NCBI RefSeq assembly: GCF_006364615.1 | Contig: NZ_CP040986.1 | Span: 62,001 to 126,000, forward strand | DNA: 64,000 bases | Direction of reading: 5' to 3' | Origin: Candidatus Methylopumilus rimovensis | Lineage (GTDB): Bacteria > Pseudomonadota > Gammaproteobacteria > Burkholderiales > Methylophilaceae | Part shown: one piece after another, positions 37,479-44,852 of the stretch | Layout: each line of letters starts with the position of its first letter | Numbering within the stretch: the first letter of the stretch is position 1 | The notes under the pieces: generated by a model | Databases searched by the model: none | What the model was told of the DNA's origin: nothing | The model's input: only the letters and a program-made list of their open reading frames with translations | Program-made: the position numbers and the translations under genes

Positions 37479-38270
37479 ATGACACAAAAAAAAGATCAAC
37501 TTCTTATCGCAGGAAAACCTTACCAATCAAGACTGTTGGTAGGTACCGGTAAATATAAAGACTTTGAACAAACAAGACTCGCAATTGATGCGAGTGGCGC
37601 TGAAATTATTACGGTGGCGATTCGCCGCACTAACATTGGTCAAAACGAAGGTGAGCCATCACTACTTGATTTTGTGCCCCCTAATCGTTTTACTTATTTG
37701 CCTAATACAGCAGGATGTTATTCAGCCGATGATGCAGTGCGCACACTTCGTTTAGCGCGTGAATTATTAGATGGTCATAAGCTCGTGAAATTAGAAGTAT
37801 TGGGCGATCCTAAAACGCTTTATCCTAATGTGATAGAAACTTTAAAGGCCGCAGAAGTCTTAATTAAAGAAGGATTTGATGTGATGGTTTACACATCGGA
37901 TGATCCAATTGTCGCGAAAGAACTAGAAAATATTGGCTGCTGTGCCATTATGCCCTTAGCCTCTCTTATTGGTTCAGGTATGGGTATTTTAAATCCGTGG
38001 AATTTACAAATTATTATCGAGCATGCGAAAGTTCCTGTGCTAGTGGATGCAGGCGTAGGAACCGCATCCGATGCCGCGATCGCCATGGAATTAGGTTGCG
38101 AAGGTGTGCTTATGAATACAGCGATTGCAAGTGCTCAAGATCCGATCATGATGGCGAGCGCTATGAAAAAAGCCATAGAAGCAGGACGTGAAGCATTTTT
38201 AGCTGGACGTATGGCTAAAAAATTATATTCAGCATCACCGAGCTCTCCCACACAAGGTATGATTTCCTAA
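37479..38270 (+). CDS. thiG: Thiazole synthase
   Basis: 263 aa TIM barrel that builds the thiazole phosphate of thiamine from DXP, dehydroglycine and ThiS thiocarboxylate. The Schiff-base lysine lies in the VKLEVLGD strand. [10 protein letters not shown] at the N-terminus and phosphate-binding [21 protein letters not shown] near the C-terminus are typical. Adjacent to thiS with no gap, so translationally coupled. Confidence 0.97.
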   Translation: MTQKKDQLLIAGKPYQSRLLVGTGKYKDFEQTRLAIDASGAEIITVAIRRTNIGQNEGEPSLLDFVPPNRFTYLPNTAGCYSADDAVRTLRLARELLDGHKLVKLEVLGDPKTLYPNVIETLKAAEVLIKEGFDVMVYTSDDPIVAKELENIGCCAIMPLASLIGSGMGILNPWNLQIIIEHAKVPVLVDAGVGTASDAAIAMELGCEGVLMNTAIASAQDPIMMASAMKKAIEAGREAFLAGRMAKKLYSASPSSPTQGMIS

Positions 38271-38274
38271 CATT

Positions 38275-38658
38275 ATGGGATCCACAAAATTACATGCGAT
38301 TCGTATCAGTGTGGAAACTCAATTTATAGATGAAAAATCAAGTGTTGAACATAATCGTTATTTTTTTAGTTACACAGTGACGATCAGTAATGATGGCTTG
38401 ATACCTGCACAGCTTGTGAGTCGTCATTGGATTATTACCGATGCGAATGAAGAATCTTTCGAAGTAAAGGGTTTAGGTGTAGTCGGTGAACAACCGCTTA
38501 TTCAACCGCATGAATCTTATACATATACAAGTGGTACTGAAATCAATACCCCTGTAGGTTCGATGCATGGCACTTATCAGATGATCAATGAAGATGGGAC
38601 ATCATTCGATGCAGAAATTCCTATGTTTATTTTATCGATGCCAAGGACGCTTCACTAA
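38275..38658 (+). CDS. apaG: ApaG protein
   Basis: 127 aa, single immunoglobulin-like beta-sandwich (DUF525). Family blocks: FFSYTVTISN, the LVSRHWIITDANEES strand, VKGLGVVGEQP, and SGTEINTPVGSMHGTYQM. Relatives are linked to diadenosine tetraphosphate and to cobalt/magnesium tolerance, with no settled mechanism. It lies 4 bases after thiG and directly before mltA, so it is in the same transcript. Confidence 0.93.
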   Translation: MGSTKLHAIRISVETQFIDEKSSVEHNRYFFSYTVTISNDGLIPAQLVSRHWIITDANEESFEVKGLGVVGEQPLIQPHESYTYTSGTEINTPVGSMHGTYQMINEDGTSFDAEIPMFILSMPRTLH

Positions 38659-39912
38659 ATGAAACGTTTTATTCTATTCTTACTTATTTTATTTCTTGTC
38701 TCATGTGCAGAGGTGGCACAAAAGGGAGATAAAACATCAAATGCAAAATCAAATTGCGATTGTCCAAAAATTAAAACTGAAAAAGAAGATCTCGCAAAAA
38801 TTCCGGATTATGGCCTTTTAAGAAAATCAGATTGGAGTGCGATTGAATCCTCATTTGAAAGTGACAATGTACTCCTTACTTGGACAGCATGGCTTAGAAG
38901 TTGCTCTGTTTTAAAACAAAAAGATACTTGGAAAAAAGTCTGCGATCTCGCAGATGATATTAAAGAGCCTAGTGATGAAAATATTAAAAATTATTTTAAA
39001 AAATATTTTAATCTCTATAGCGCTACTAATATGGATGGCTCAGATACTGGCACGATTACCGGATACTATCAACCCATCTTGAAGGGTAGCAAGGTTAAAA
39101 CATCACATTACAAAGTCCCACTTTACACAACACCTAAAGATTTGATCACGGTCGATTTAAGTGATGTCTATCCAGAATTAAAATCAAAACGCTTACGCGG
39201 TAAATTAGCGGGAAATAAATTAATACCTTATTTATCAAGGGCTGAGATTGATGGACAAGGCTCACCTTTGGCGGGCAATGAAATTGTATGGGTCGAAGAT
39301 CCAGTCGAAGCTTTCTTCTTAGAGATTCAAGGATCCGGCATTATTCAGTTTGATAATGGGGAGGCCATGCAAATTGGATATGCTGATCAAAATGGTTATC
39401 CGTTCAAAGCGATTGGTTCCACTTTGGTTCAAAAGAAAGAGATCACTATGGCTGAAGCCTCAATGGAAGGCATTAAAAACTGGGCTCGAAAAAATATTAC
39501 TAAGTTACGAGAGTTTTTAAATATGAATGCGAGCTATGTCTTCTTTAGAAAACTGCCTAACGATTTACCAGGTCCGATTGGCGCCTTAGGTGTATCGATT
39601 GAAGCTGAGCGAAGTGTCGCGATTGATCCAAAATTTATTCCTTTAGGCGCCCCTGTTTTCTTATCGACGACACAACCTAATGCAAGTGAACCACTCGAAC
39701 GACTGATGGTAGCTCAAGATACAGGAGGTGCTATTCGAGGTGGTGTGCGTGCTGACTTTTATTGGGGAAGTGGCGATGAGGCAGGACGTAAAGCAGGATC
39801 TATGAAGCAACAAGGTAAGATCTGGACTCTTTTGCCCAGGGATTATGAATTCCCAAAAGCCACCCAAGAATTTGTGATGAAACGAAATCGTATTGAGGAA
39901 GCTTCTAAATAA
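38659..39912 (+). CDS. mltA: Membrane-bound lytic murein transglycosylase A
   Basis: 417 aa outer-membrane lipoprotein (lipobox LVSC, Cys16) that cleaves glycan strands to 1,6-anhydro ends. The MltA domain is seen from GTITGYYQPILKGS (about residue 130) to the C-terminal 3D domain with VAQDTGGAIRGGVRADFYWG; the Asp residues in this stretch include the catalytic acid. Ends at an intrinsic terminator. Its product feeds the recycling step catalysed by Mpl (48629). Confidence 0.94.
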   Translation: MKRFILFLLILFLVSCAEVAQKGDKTSNAKSNCDCPKIKTEKEDLAKIPDYGLLRKSDWSAIESSFESDNVLLTWTAWLRSCSVLKQKDTWKKVCDLADDIKEPSDENIKNYFKKYFNLYSATNMDGSDTGTITGYYQPILKGSKVKTSHYKVPLYTTPKDLITVDLSDVYPELKSKRLRGKLAGNKLIPYLSRAEIDGQGSPLAGNEIVWVEDPVEAFFLEIQGSGIIQFDNGEAMQIGYADQNGYPFKAIGSTLVQKKEITMAEASMEGIKNWARKNITKLREFLNMNASYVFFRKLPNDLPGPIGALGVSIEAERSVAIDPKFIPLGAPVFLSTTQPNASEPLERLMVAQDTGGAIRGGVRADFYWGSGDEAGRKAGSMKQQGKIWTLLPRDYEFPKATQEFVMKRNRIEEASK

Positions 39913-39941
39913 AAAAAGGAAGCTAAAAAGCTTCCTTTTTT
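39911..39941. terminator. Bidirectional terminator between mltA and pqqA
   Basis: GGAAGCT (39918-39924) and AGCTTCC (39929-39935) around AAAA, with an A-run before and a T-run after, so it can end both mltA (+) and pqqA (-). The only convergent junction in this window with a proper terminator. Confidence 0.9.
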
Positions 39942-39964
39942 AAGTAACTTTAAATAACAAACAA

Positions 39965-40036
39965 TTACTTGTTCATTACGTACATAGTTACTTCAAAGCC
40001 AAAACGCATTTCTGTAGCTGCTGGAGTTGTCCACAT
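39965..40036 (-). CDS. pqqA: PQQ precursor peptide PqqA
   Basis: 23 aa, beginning MWTTPAATEMRF. The Glu15 and Tyr19 of EVTMY form the E-x3-Y pair that PqqE crosslinks to make pyrroloquinoline quinone, the cofactor of methanol dehydrogenases. Strong Shine-Dalgarno AAGGAG 7 bases ahead. Too short for ordinary gene callers. The processing genes pqqB-E are not in this window, so this copy stands apart from them, at least on this side. It has its own promoter region and a terminator. Confidence 0.95.
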   Translation of the reverse strand: MWTTPAATEMRFGFEVTMYVMNK

Positions 40037-40052
40037 AGTATTTCTCCTTAAA

Positions 40053-40077
40053 AGGGTTAATCAACTGCATTCAAAGA
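40053..40077 (-). other. Stem-loop in the pqqA leader
   Basis: On the - strand TGCAT and ATGCA pair around CTTTGA, extended by CAA/TTG with a bulged G, between the expected transcription start (about 40086) and the Shine-Dalgarno. A possible mRNA-stabilising or regulatory leader structure. End positions are approximate to within about five bases. Confidence 0.4.
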
Positions 40078-40092
40078 TGCATTGAAAGCACT

Positions 40093-40119
40093 ATATTACG
40101 CCCACACGCTTTACACACG
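40093..40119 (-). promoter_or_regulatory. pqqA promoter with 11-bp direct repeats
   Basis: On the - strand TAATAT (40098-40093) is a likely -10. In the place of a -35 are two direct copies of CGTGTG (40119-40114 and 40108-40103) exactly 11 bases apart, one helical turn. Such repeats overlapping the -35 suggest an activator bound as a dimer on one face. The -35 hexamer itself is poor, which fits activator dependence. Activator identity unknown. Confidence 0.5.
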
Positions 40120-40149
40120 GAACAAGTGATGAATTAGACCTCATGATTT

Positions 40150-41349
40150 TCATGATAGGGCTATGATATTAGTGGCATTAAAATCCAAGACTTTGGGCGT
40201 ATCAATAAAGATAATGGGATCCATAGATCGCCACACAAGATAGATAGGGGTATCTGTAATTTTAAATTGCGTGAAATCGATTATATCTCCATGGCTGTCA
40301 TAGATTTTAGCGGCATAGATATCCTCAATATGGTAAAAACTCTCTGGATTTAATGTTTTATCATCTCGTGCCCAAATGGCGTGCATTTGCTCTTTATCAT
40401 TTTTAAAGTGATGGATTTCAAAGGGCATATCGTTAAATAAAGCGCCCATATAAGTCATGCCTTCCATACGATCAACCAGAAACAAAACGCCTTCAGCATT
40501 TCGATAAGGTAGATAAAGTTTAGTCAGGCGCCCACAAGCAATGAGCAAAGAAATTGCGCGAAGAGTATATGACGTAATCTCATGACGTTTTAACTCAATG
40601 GCAACATAAATAGTTTTGATGTTAAAGCTTTCAGCGATTCTTTGGATAAGTGCTAATTTTTTAATGAGATTGAATTTAAAAAATTTACCTAACATTGGAA
40701 TTAAGAAATTCGAATAAATGAGTTCAGGCTCCTTATCCATTTCATTAGTTAAATTAATCGTATGAATGTCAGGGAGCTGATATTTGTCTTTTAAAAGCTT
40801 GAATACCATGTCGTTAAAGAAGGGGCTAAATGAGGGAATAGAAGGCCCTGCCACTTTAATTTTTTTAAGTCTTGCCATGTTAAAAGTCATAGCCCAGATG
40901 TTTAAAAATGCGTGAAGCGCTTCTTGACTAAAACTTATCATCTCAATTTCAATGGAGGCAATATGTTTTTGATAGCCTAGCAATGTGAGATCTAAAAGTT
41001 CTCGCCATTGAAGATAAATATCTTCTTGGTCGACGAGCACTAATTTCAGATTAAATTTAATATCGTGCCCCATTAAATCATCCATAAAGGTAGGACTAAA
41101 TTCACCGATACGATTTGATGGAATAAGCAGCGTGACATCTTGAATTTTATGCTGGCGACACATCTCAACGACACCTATGGGATCCTCAATTAAATCTTCG
41201 ATGGTCAGGCTTAATCCAAAAAAATGATTGGGAATTTTATGATTCTTCGGAGGAATGTGTCCGTCATTGAAAAAAAGCTTGTGGCTTAAGATGAGTGATA
41301 AAGCATTCTTAAGAAATGCGCGATTGAAAAAAGAAAATTTTTTAAACAT
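40150..41349 (-). CDS. Glycoside-hydrolase-like TIM-barrel protein, unknown function
   Basis: 399 aa from the ATG at 41349 (an upstream ATG at 41388 is rejected: it overlaps the amtB terminator). Alternating strands and helices from about residue 40 to 330 read as a TIM barrel, with a beta-rich C-terminal domain (about 335-395). It resembles large glycosidase-like proteins found near envelope genes in Proteobacteria (the LKKIKVAGPS strand, then a helix-rich middle). The expected TEVNW-type nucleophile strand is AIELKR here, so activity may be lost. No signal peptide. Next gene downstream is pqqA. Confidence 0.5.
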   Translation of the reverse strand: MFKKFSFFNRAFLKNALSLILSHKLFFNDGHIPPKNHKIPNHFFGLSLTIEDLIEDPIGVVEMCRQHKIQDVTLLIPSNRIGEFSPTFMDDLMGHDIKFNLKLVLVDQEDIYLQWRELLDLTLLGYQKHIASIEIEMISFSQEALHAFLNIWAMTFNMARLKKIKVAGPSIPSFSPFFNDMVFKLLKDKYQLPDIHTINLTNEMDKEPELIYSNFLIPMLGKFFKFNLIKKLALIQRIAESFNIKTIYVAIELKRHEITSYTLRAISLLIACGRLTKLYLPYRNAEGVLFLVDRMEGMTYMGALFNDMPFEIHHFKNDKEQMHAIWARDDKTLNPESFYHIEDIYAAKIYDSHGDIIDFTQFKITDTPIYLVWRSMDPIIFIDTPKVLDFNATNIIALS

Positions 41350-41356
41350 GAGCCCT

Positions 41357-41362
41357 ATTATA
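41357..41362 (-). promoter_or_regulatory. -10 box of the glycosidase-like gene, leaderless spacing
   Basis: TATAAT on the - strand, 7 bases before the ATG at 41349. The intervening AGGGCTC could act as a Shine-Dalgarno in a longer transcript, so leaderless start is only one reading. Confidence 0.45.
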
Positions 41363-41388
41363 ACTTTAAGCATATTTATTTTATGCAT

Positions 41389-41416
41389 AAAAAAAGGGCG
41401 CTTAAAAAGCGCCCTT
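41389..41416 (-). terminator. Intrinsic terminator of amtB
   Basis: On the - strand AAGGGCGCTT (41416-41407) and AAGCGCCCTT (41403-41394) pair over ten bases around a 3-base loop, followed by a run of T. Strong, G/C-rich stem, 26 bases past the amtB stop. Confidence 0.93.
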
Positions 41417-41441
41417 GAGAAGTCACTACTTTCAGGATATT

Positions 41442-42932
41442 TTATTTATGATATGCCTGTTCACCGTGTTCAGCGATATCTAAGCCTTCACGCTCAGCAT
41501 CCGGTTTCACACGTAAACCAATTGTCATGTCGATCAGTTTTAAAGCAACATAAGATACAGTTGCTGATACAACAATCGCTGTACCTACTGCCCAGAGTTG
41601 AGACATGATTTGCGTATGCATATCAAACTCACCTACTTTATTTGCCACATAATCGTAAACACCTGTACCACCTAAAGCTGGGCTTACGAATATACCGGTC
41701 ATAATTGCACCAAAGATACCACCTACACCGTGAACACCAAATACATCAAGTGTATCGTCATACCCAAAAGCTTTTTTAACTTTAGACACGAAGAATAAGC
41801 AGATAGGAGATACACCTGCACCAATCACAAGTGCACCTATTGGACCCACGAATCCACACGCTGGAGTAATCGCTACCAGTCCTGCGACCGCGCCTGAAGC
41901 TGCTCCTAACATAGATGGTTTTGATTTTAAGATCCATTCAAATGCGATCCAAGAAAGCGTTGCAGCTGCCGTAGCAAGCATTGTGTTAACAAACGCTAAT
42001 GCTGCTAAGCCTGTAGCTTCAAGATTTGAACCTGCATTAAAACCAAACCAGCCCACCCATAGTAATGAAGCGCCTACCATGGTTAATGTAAGGCTGTGAG
42101 GAGGCATCGCTTCCTTGCCATAGCCAATTCTTTTGCCCACCATAATGGCTGCAACAAGGGCTGCGATACCAGCATTAATATGAACCACTGTGCCCCCTGC
42201 AAAATCGAGTGCACCTTTTGCCCATAACCAGCCCGCATTACCAATAACTGTTTCTAATGACTTAGCATCAGTGATTGCATCTGGACCGTCCCAATACCAC
42301 ACCATATGTGCCATAGGTAAGTATGCAAATGTAAACCAGATGATTAAGAATAAAAGTACTGCTGAAAATTTCATACGTTCAGCAAATGCACCAATAATCA
42401 AAGCAGGTGTAATCGCTGCGAAAGTTAATTGGAAAGCTACAAAGATGAATTCAGGAATCACAACACCTTTGCTAAAAGTAGCACCTACAGAGTCTGGTGT
42501 AATGCCACTTAAAAATAATTTACTGAAGCCACCATAAAATGGAGTGCCGCCCGTAAATGCAACGCTATATCCGTAGATTGCCCATAAAACACCCATGAGT
42601 GAGAATATAACGAAGGTTTGCATGAGGACAGACAACATATTTTTGGATCTGACCAATCCGCCATAGAAGAGGGCTAAGCCTGGAATCACCATTAAGGTCA
42701 CCAGAATCGTAGCGACGATCATCCATGCAGTGTCACCTTTATTTGGCGTTGGTGCAGGAGGTTCATCTTTTGCTTCAGCAGGCTTTTCAGCGGGTGTGGC
42801 ATCTGCAACTAAAGTTACAGCATCACTCGCTTTTACTGAGGTTGCTTCATCAGCAAAACTTACACTTGTCATACCTAAAAAGTTTAGACATAAGAAGCTA
42901 ATTAATGCGAAAGTTGATAATAATTTTTTCAT
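41442..42932 (-). CDS. amtB: Ammonium transporter
   Basis: 496 aa. A cleavable signal peptide (ends SVSFA) and a Pro/Ala-rich linker (residues 45-65) precede eleven membrane helices. The ammonium pore histidines lie in PMAHMVWYW and FGVHGVGGIFGA. GGTVVHINAGIAALVAA and the C-terminal tail GLDIAEHGEQAY that contacts GlnK are present. It follows glnK by 15 bases and ends at a strong terminator. Low-nitrogen induction is likely through the upstream sigma-54 promoter. Confidence 0.96.
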   Translation of the reverse strand: MKKLLSTFALISFLCLNFLGMTSVSFADEATSVKASDAVTLVADATPAEKPAEAKDEPPAPTPNKGDTAWMIVATILVTLMVIPGLALFYGGLVRSKNMLSVLMQTFVIFSLMGVLWAIYGYSVAFTGGTPFYGGFSKLFLSGITPDSVGATFSKGVVIPEFIFVAFQLTFAAITPALIIGAFAERMKFSAVLLFLIIWFTFAYLPMAHMVWYWDGPDAITDAKSLETVIGNAGWLWAKGALDFAGGTVVHINAGIAALVAAIMVGKRIGYGKEAMPPHSLTLTMVGASLLWVGWFGFNAGSNLEATGLAALAFVNTMLATAAATLSWIAFEWILKSKPSMLGAASGAVAGLVAITPACGFVGPIGALVIGAGVSPICLFFVSKVKKAFGYDDTLDVFGVHGVGGIFGAIMTGIFVSPALGGTGVYDYVANKVGEFDMHTQIMSQLWAVGTAIVVSATVSYVALKLIDMTIGLRVKPDAEREGLDIAEHGEQAYHK

Positions 42933-42947
42933 AATTTGATCCTCTGA

Positions 42948-43295
<348 letters not shown>

Positions 43296-43314
43296 CTAGA
43301 TAGACATCAACGAA

Positions 43315-43332
43315 GGCGGGTTTTCACCCGCC
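43315..43332 (-). other. Intercistronic hairpin with GAAA tetraloop
   Basis: On the - strand GGCGGGT pairs with ACCCGCC around GAAA, a very stable 7-bp stem, between torF and glnK. No T-tract follows, so it may stabilise the torF mRNA or partly terminate, lowering glnK-amtB relative to the porin. Confidence 0.65.
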
Positions 43333-43347
43333 ATGATTTTTAATGAA

Positions 43348-44322
43348 TTAGAATGTACGGCCCAATGTAAACACCGCAGCATCTTTATTAAGATTTTTAG
43401 CTTCTATGCTACCGTTAAAACTGGCGCCACCATACCCGCGGCTACCCCAGTAGTTATCGTTATTGTGACCGATGTAGTATAAACCAGCGTTCCAACCGTC
43501 CGCATTAAGCACTTTGAAGGCGTAGCTCAAACCCACTTTGTAATCAGTGTAGTCTGGATTAAGAGCGCCTGAAGTAGAAGCGTTTGGACCGCTTGGAAGA
43601 TTGTTGCCAATTAAAGTACCGGGAATAGCCTCATCAATATAACGTGCATCCAATTGTCCGTTCACATTTAACCGACCGACGTGGCCAATCAAAGTTAAGC
43701 CATTTAATGGGGTTGGGATGGCCGCATTTAATTCTAAGTAGGTTGTACCCCGAGTGCTTTTAGTCCAACCTGTACTTTGTTCAGCGCCGTACCAATCGCC
43801 TAAAGTCACTGAGCCTTTAGCACTTAACCATTTATAAGAAATACCGGCATTAGCTTCGTAAGTATCCCAACGACCGCCATTTGGTGTCTGCTGAACTTCC
43901 ACGCCACCAGCTGCTACATTATCAAGTACACCGTTATATTTCTTCCAGCTACCATTAGGGTAGAAGTAGCCAATAACACCTGCCGTATAGCCCAAACCTT
44001 CGACAGCCGCTACCGTACCGTTATAACCGGCATAGAGATCCAATTCCACGTTAGCCTTAGGGTAAGTATTAGGTGACACGTTAGAACCAAAGGCACCTAA
44101 ATAAAAGCCACTACTATGGGTGAGGTCTATGCCAGCTTGAATGGCTTCTTTGCGCCATGTTTGAGACACACCGCGAGCGCGATAATCTGATACAAAACCC
44201 ATATTGGTCGTCATTGACCAGCTGGATTCCTCTTTTGTCTCAGTCTTGGTGGTCTCTGCAGCGTAAACTACTGGAGTAACCAGTGTTCCCAATACTGCCA
44301 GGGAAATGAGTGATTTAACCAT
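43348..44322 (-). CDS. TorF-family putative porin
   Basis: 324 aa outer-membrane beta barrel. Signal peptide ends near VVYA-AET. The family start NMGFVSDYRARGVSQTW is clear, and the chain is rich in alternating aromatic strands and ends in Phe (FTLGRTF), the outer-membrane sorting signal. TorF proteins often sit beside glnK-amtB; a role in uptake of nitrogen compounds is plausible but unproven. First gene after the sigma-54 promoter, with good Shine-Dalgarno AAGGAG. Confidence 0.9.
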   Translation of the reverse strand: MVKSLISLAVLGTLVTPVVYAAETTKTETKEESSWSMTTNMGFVSDYRARGVSQTWRKEAIQAGIDLTHSSGFYLGAFGSNVSPNTYPKANVELDLYAGYNGTVAAVEGLGYTAGVIGYFYPNGSWKKYNGVLDNVAAGGVEVQQTPNGGRWDTYEANAGISYKWLSAKGSVTLGDWYGAEQSTGWTKSTRGTTYLELNAAIPTPLNGLTLIGHVGRLNVNGQLDARYIDEAIPGTLIGNNLPSGPNASTSGALNPDYTDYKVGLSYAFKVLNADGWNAGLYYIGHNNDNYWGSRGYGGASFNGSIEAKNLNKDAAVFTLGRTF

Positions 44323-44400
44323 GTTTAATTCTCCTTTTAAGGTAAAACTTCCTGAAAATAATGTGACTCTGTATTAATGAATGTTCACATATTACTTAAA

Positions 44401-44415
44401 GCAATTAGTGTGCCA
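44401..44415 (-). promoter_or_regulatory. Sigma-54 (RpoN) promoter of torF-glnK-amtB
   Basis: On the - strand TGGCACACTAATTGC fits the sigma-54 consensus TGGCACG-N4-TTGCW at every conserved position but one (A for the seventh base). GG at 44414/44413 and GC at 44402/44401 are exactly 12 apart, the required -24/-12 spacing. Start expected near 44389, giving a 66-base leader. No clear NtrC palindrome was found upstream; the AAACG/CGTTT repeat at 44460-44474 is the only candidate enhancer. Confidence 0.85.
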
Positions 44416-44459
44416 ACCTATTAATTCATTTAAAATCAATGAGTTAAAAATAGGTATAC

Positions 44460-44474
44460 AAACGTTCAGCGTTT
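44460..44474. repeat. Inverted repeat upstream of the sigma-54 promoter
   Basis: AAACGTTCAGCGTTT, perfect 5-base arms around 5 bases, about 45 bases upstream of the -24 box. It does not match the NtrC site (GCAC...GTGC). Possibly an enhancer or a site for ubiK. Confidence 0.3.
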
Positions 44475-44535
44475 CAAATGGACTTAAGATGTGCGTTTAA
44501 ATCTGATAAACTCTTGACTTATAGGGGAAATGATC

Positions 44536-44772
44536 ATGTTAAATAATGAAAAATTAAAAGAAATATCTAATAAAATCAGAGAGATAGTGAAAGATTCCCC
44601 GCTCCCTGATATTGAAAAGAATATCGATGCACTTTTAAAAGGCATGTTCACTAAAATGGAGCTTGTCACCCGCGAAGAATTTGATGTTCAAACAGAAGTG
44701 TTAAAACGCACACGTCAAAAATTAGAAGAACTAGAAAAGAAACTATCCGAGATTGAAGCGCGTAAAAAATAA
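44536..44772 (+). CDS. ubiK: Ubiquinone biosynthesis accessory factor UbiK
   Basis: 78 aa. Small BMFP/YqiC-type protein: an N-terminal amphipathic helix (LKEISNKIREIVKDSP) and a C-terminal coiled coil (about residues 48-76, TEVLKRTRQKLEELEKKLSE) that trimerises. It aids the soluble Ubi complex in aerobic ubiquinone synthesis. The ATG at 44536 is preferred over 44530, since AGGGGA lies 7 bases before it and only 1 base before the other. Confidence 0.88.
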   Translation: MLNNEKLKEISNKIREIVKDSPLPDIEKNIDALLKGMFTKMELVTREEFDVQTEVLKRTRQKLEELEKKLSEIEARKK

Positions 44773-44852
44773 TAACTTGTTAGTTTTTTATTGCACTTTA
44801 GACTAAAAAAATTGCCCAATGCATGTTTAAAAACTGAATGCCATAGGATTTC

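Noticed and set aside
42190-42537. 115-codon open frame antisense to amtB
   Set aside because: It mirrors the conserved membrane helices of amtB and has no features of its own.
44460-44474. NtrC enhancer for the sigma-54 promoter
   Set aside because: The arms AAACG/CGTTT do not match the GCAC...GTGC NtrC pattern, so it is reported only as an inverted repeat.
44773-44852. Cobalamin or SAM riboswitch upstream of metH
   Set aside because: The gap is only 80 bases, AT-rich, and lacks conserved aptamer blocks.
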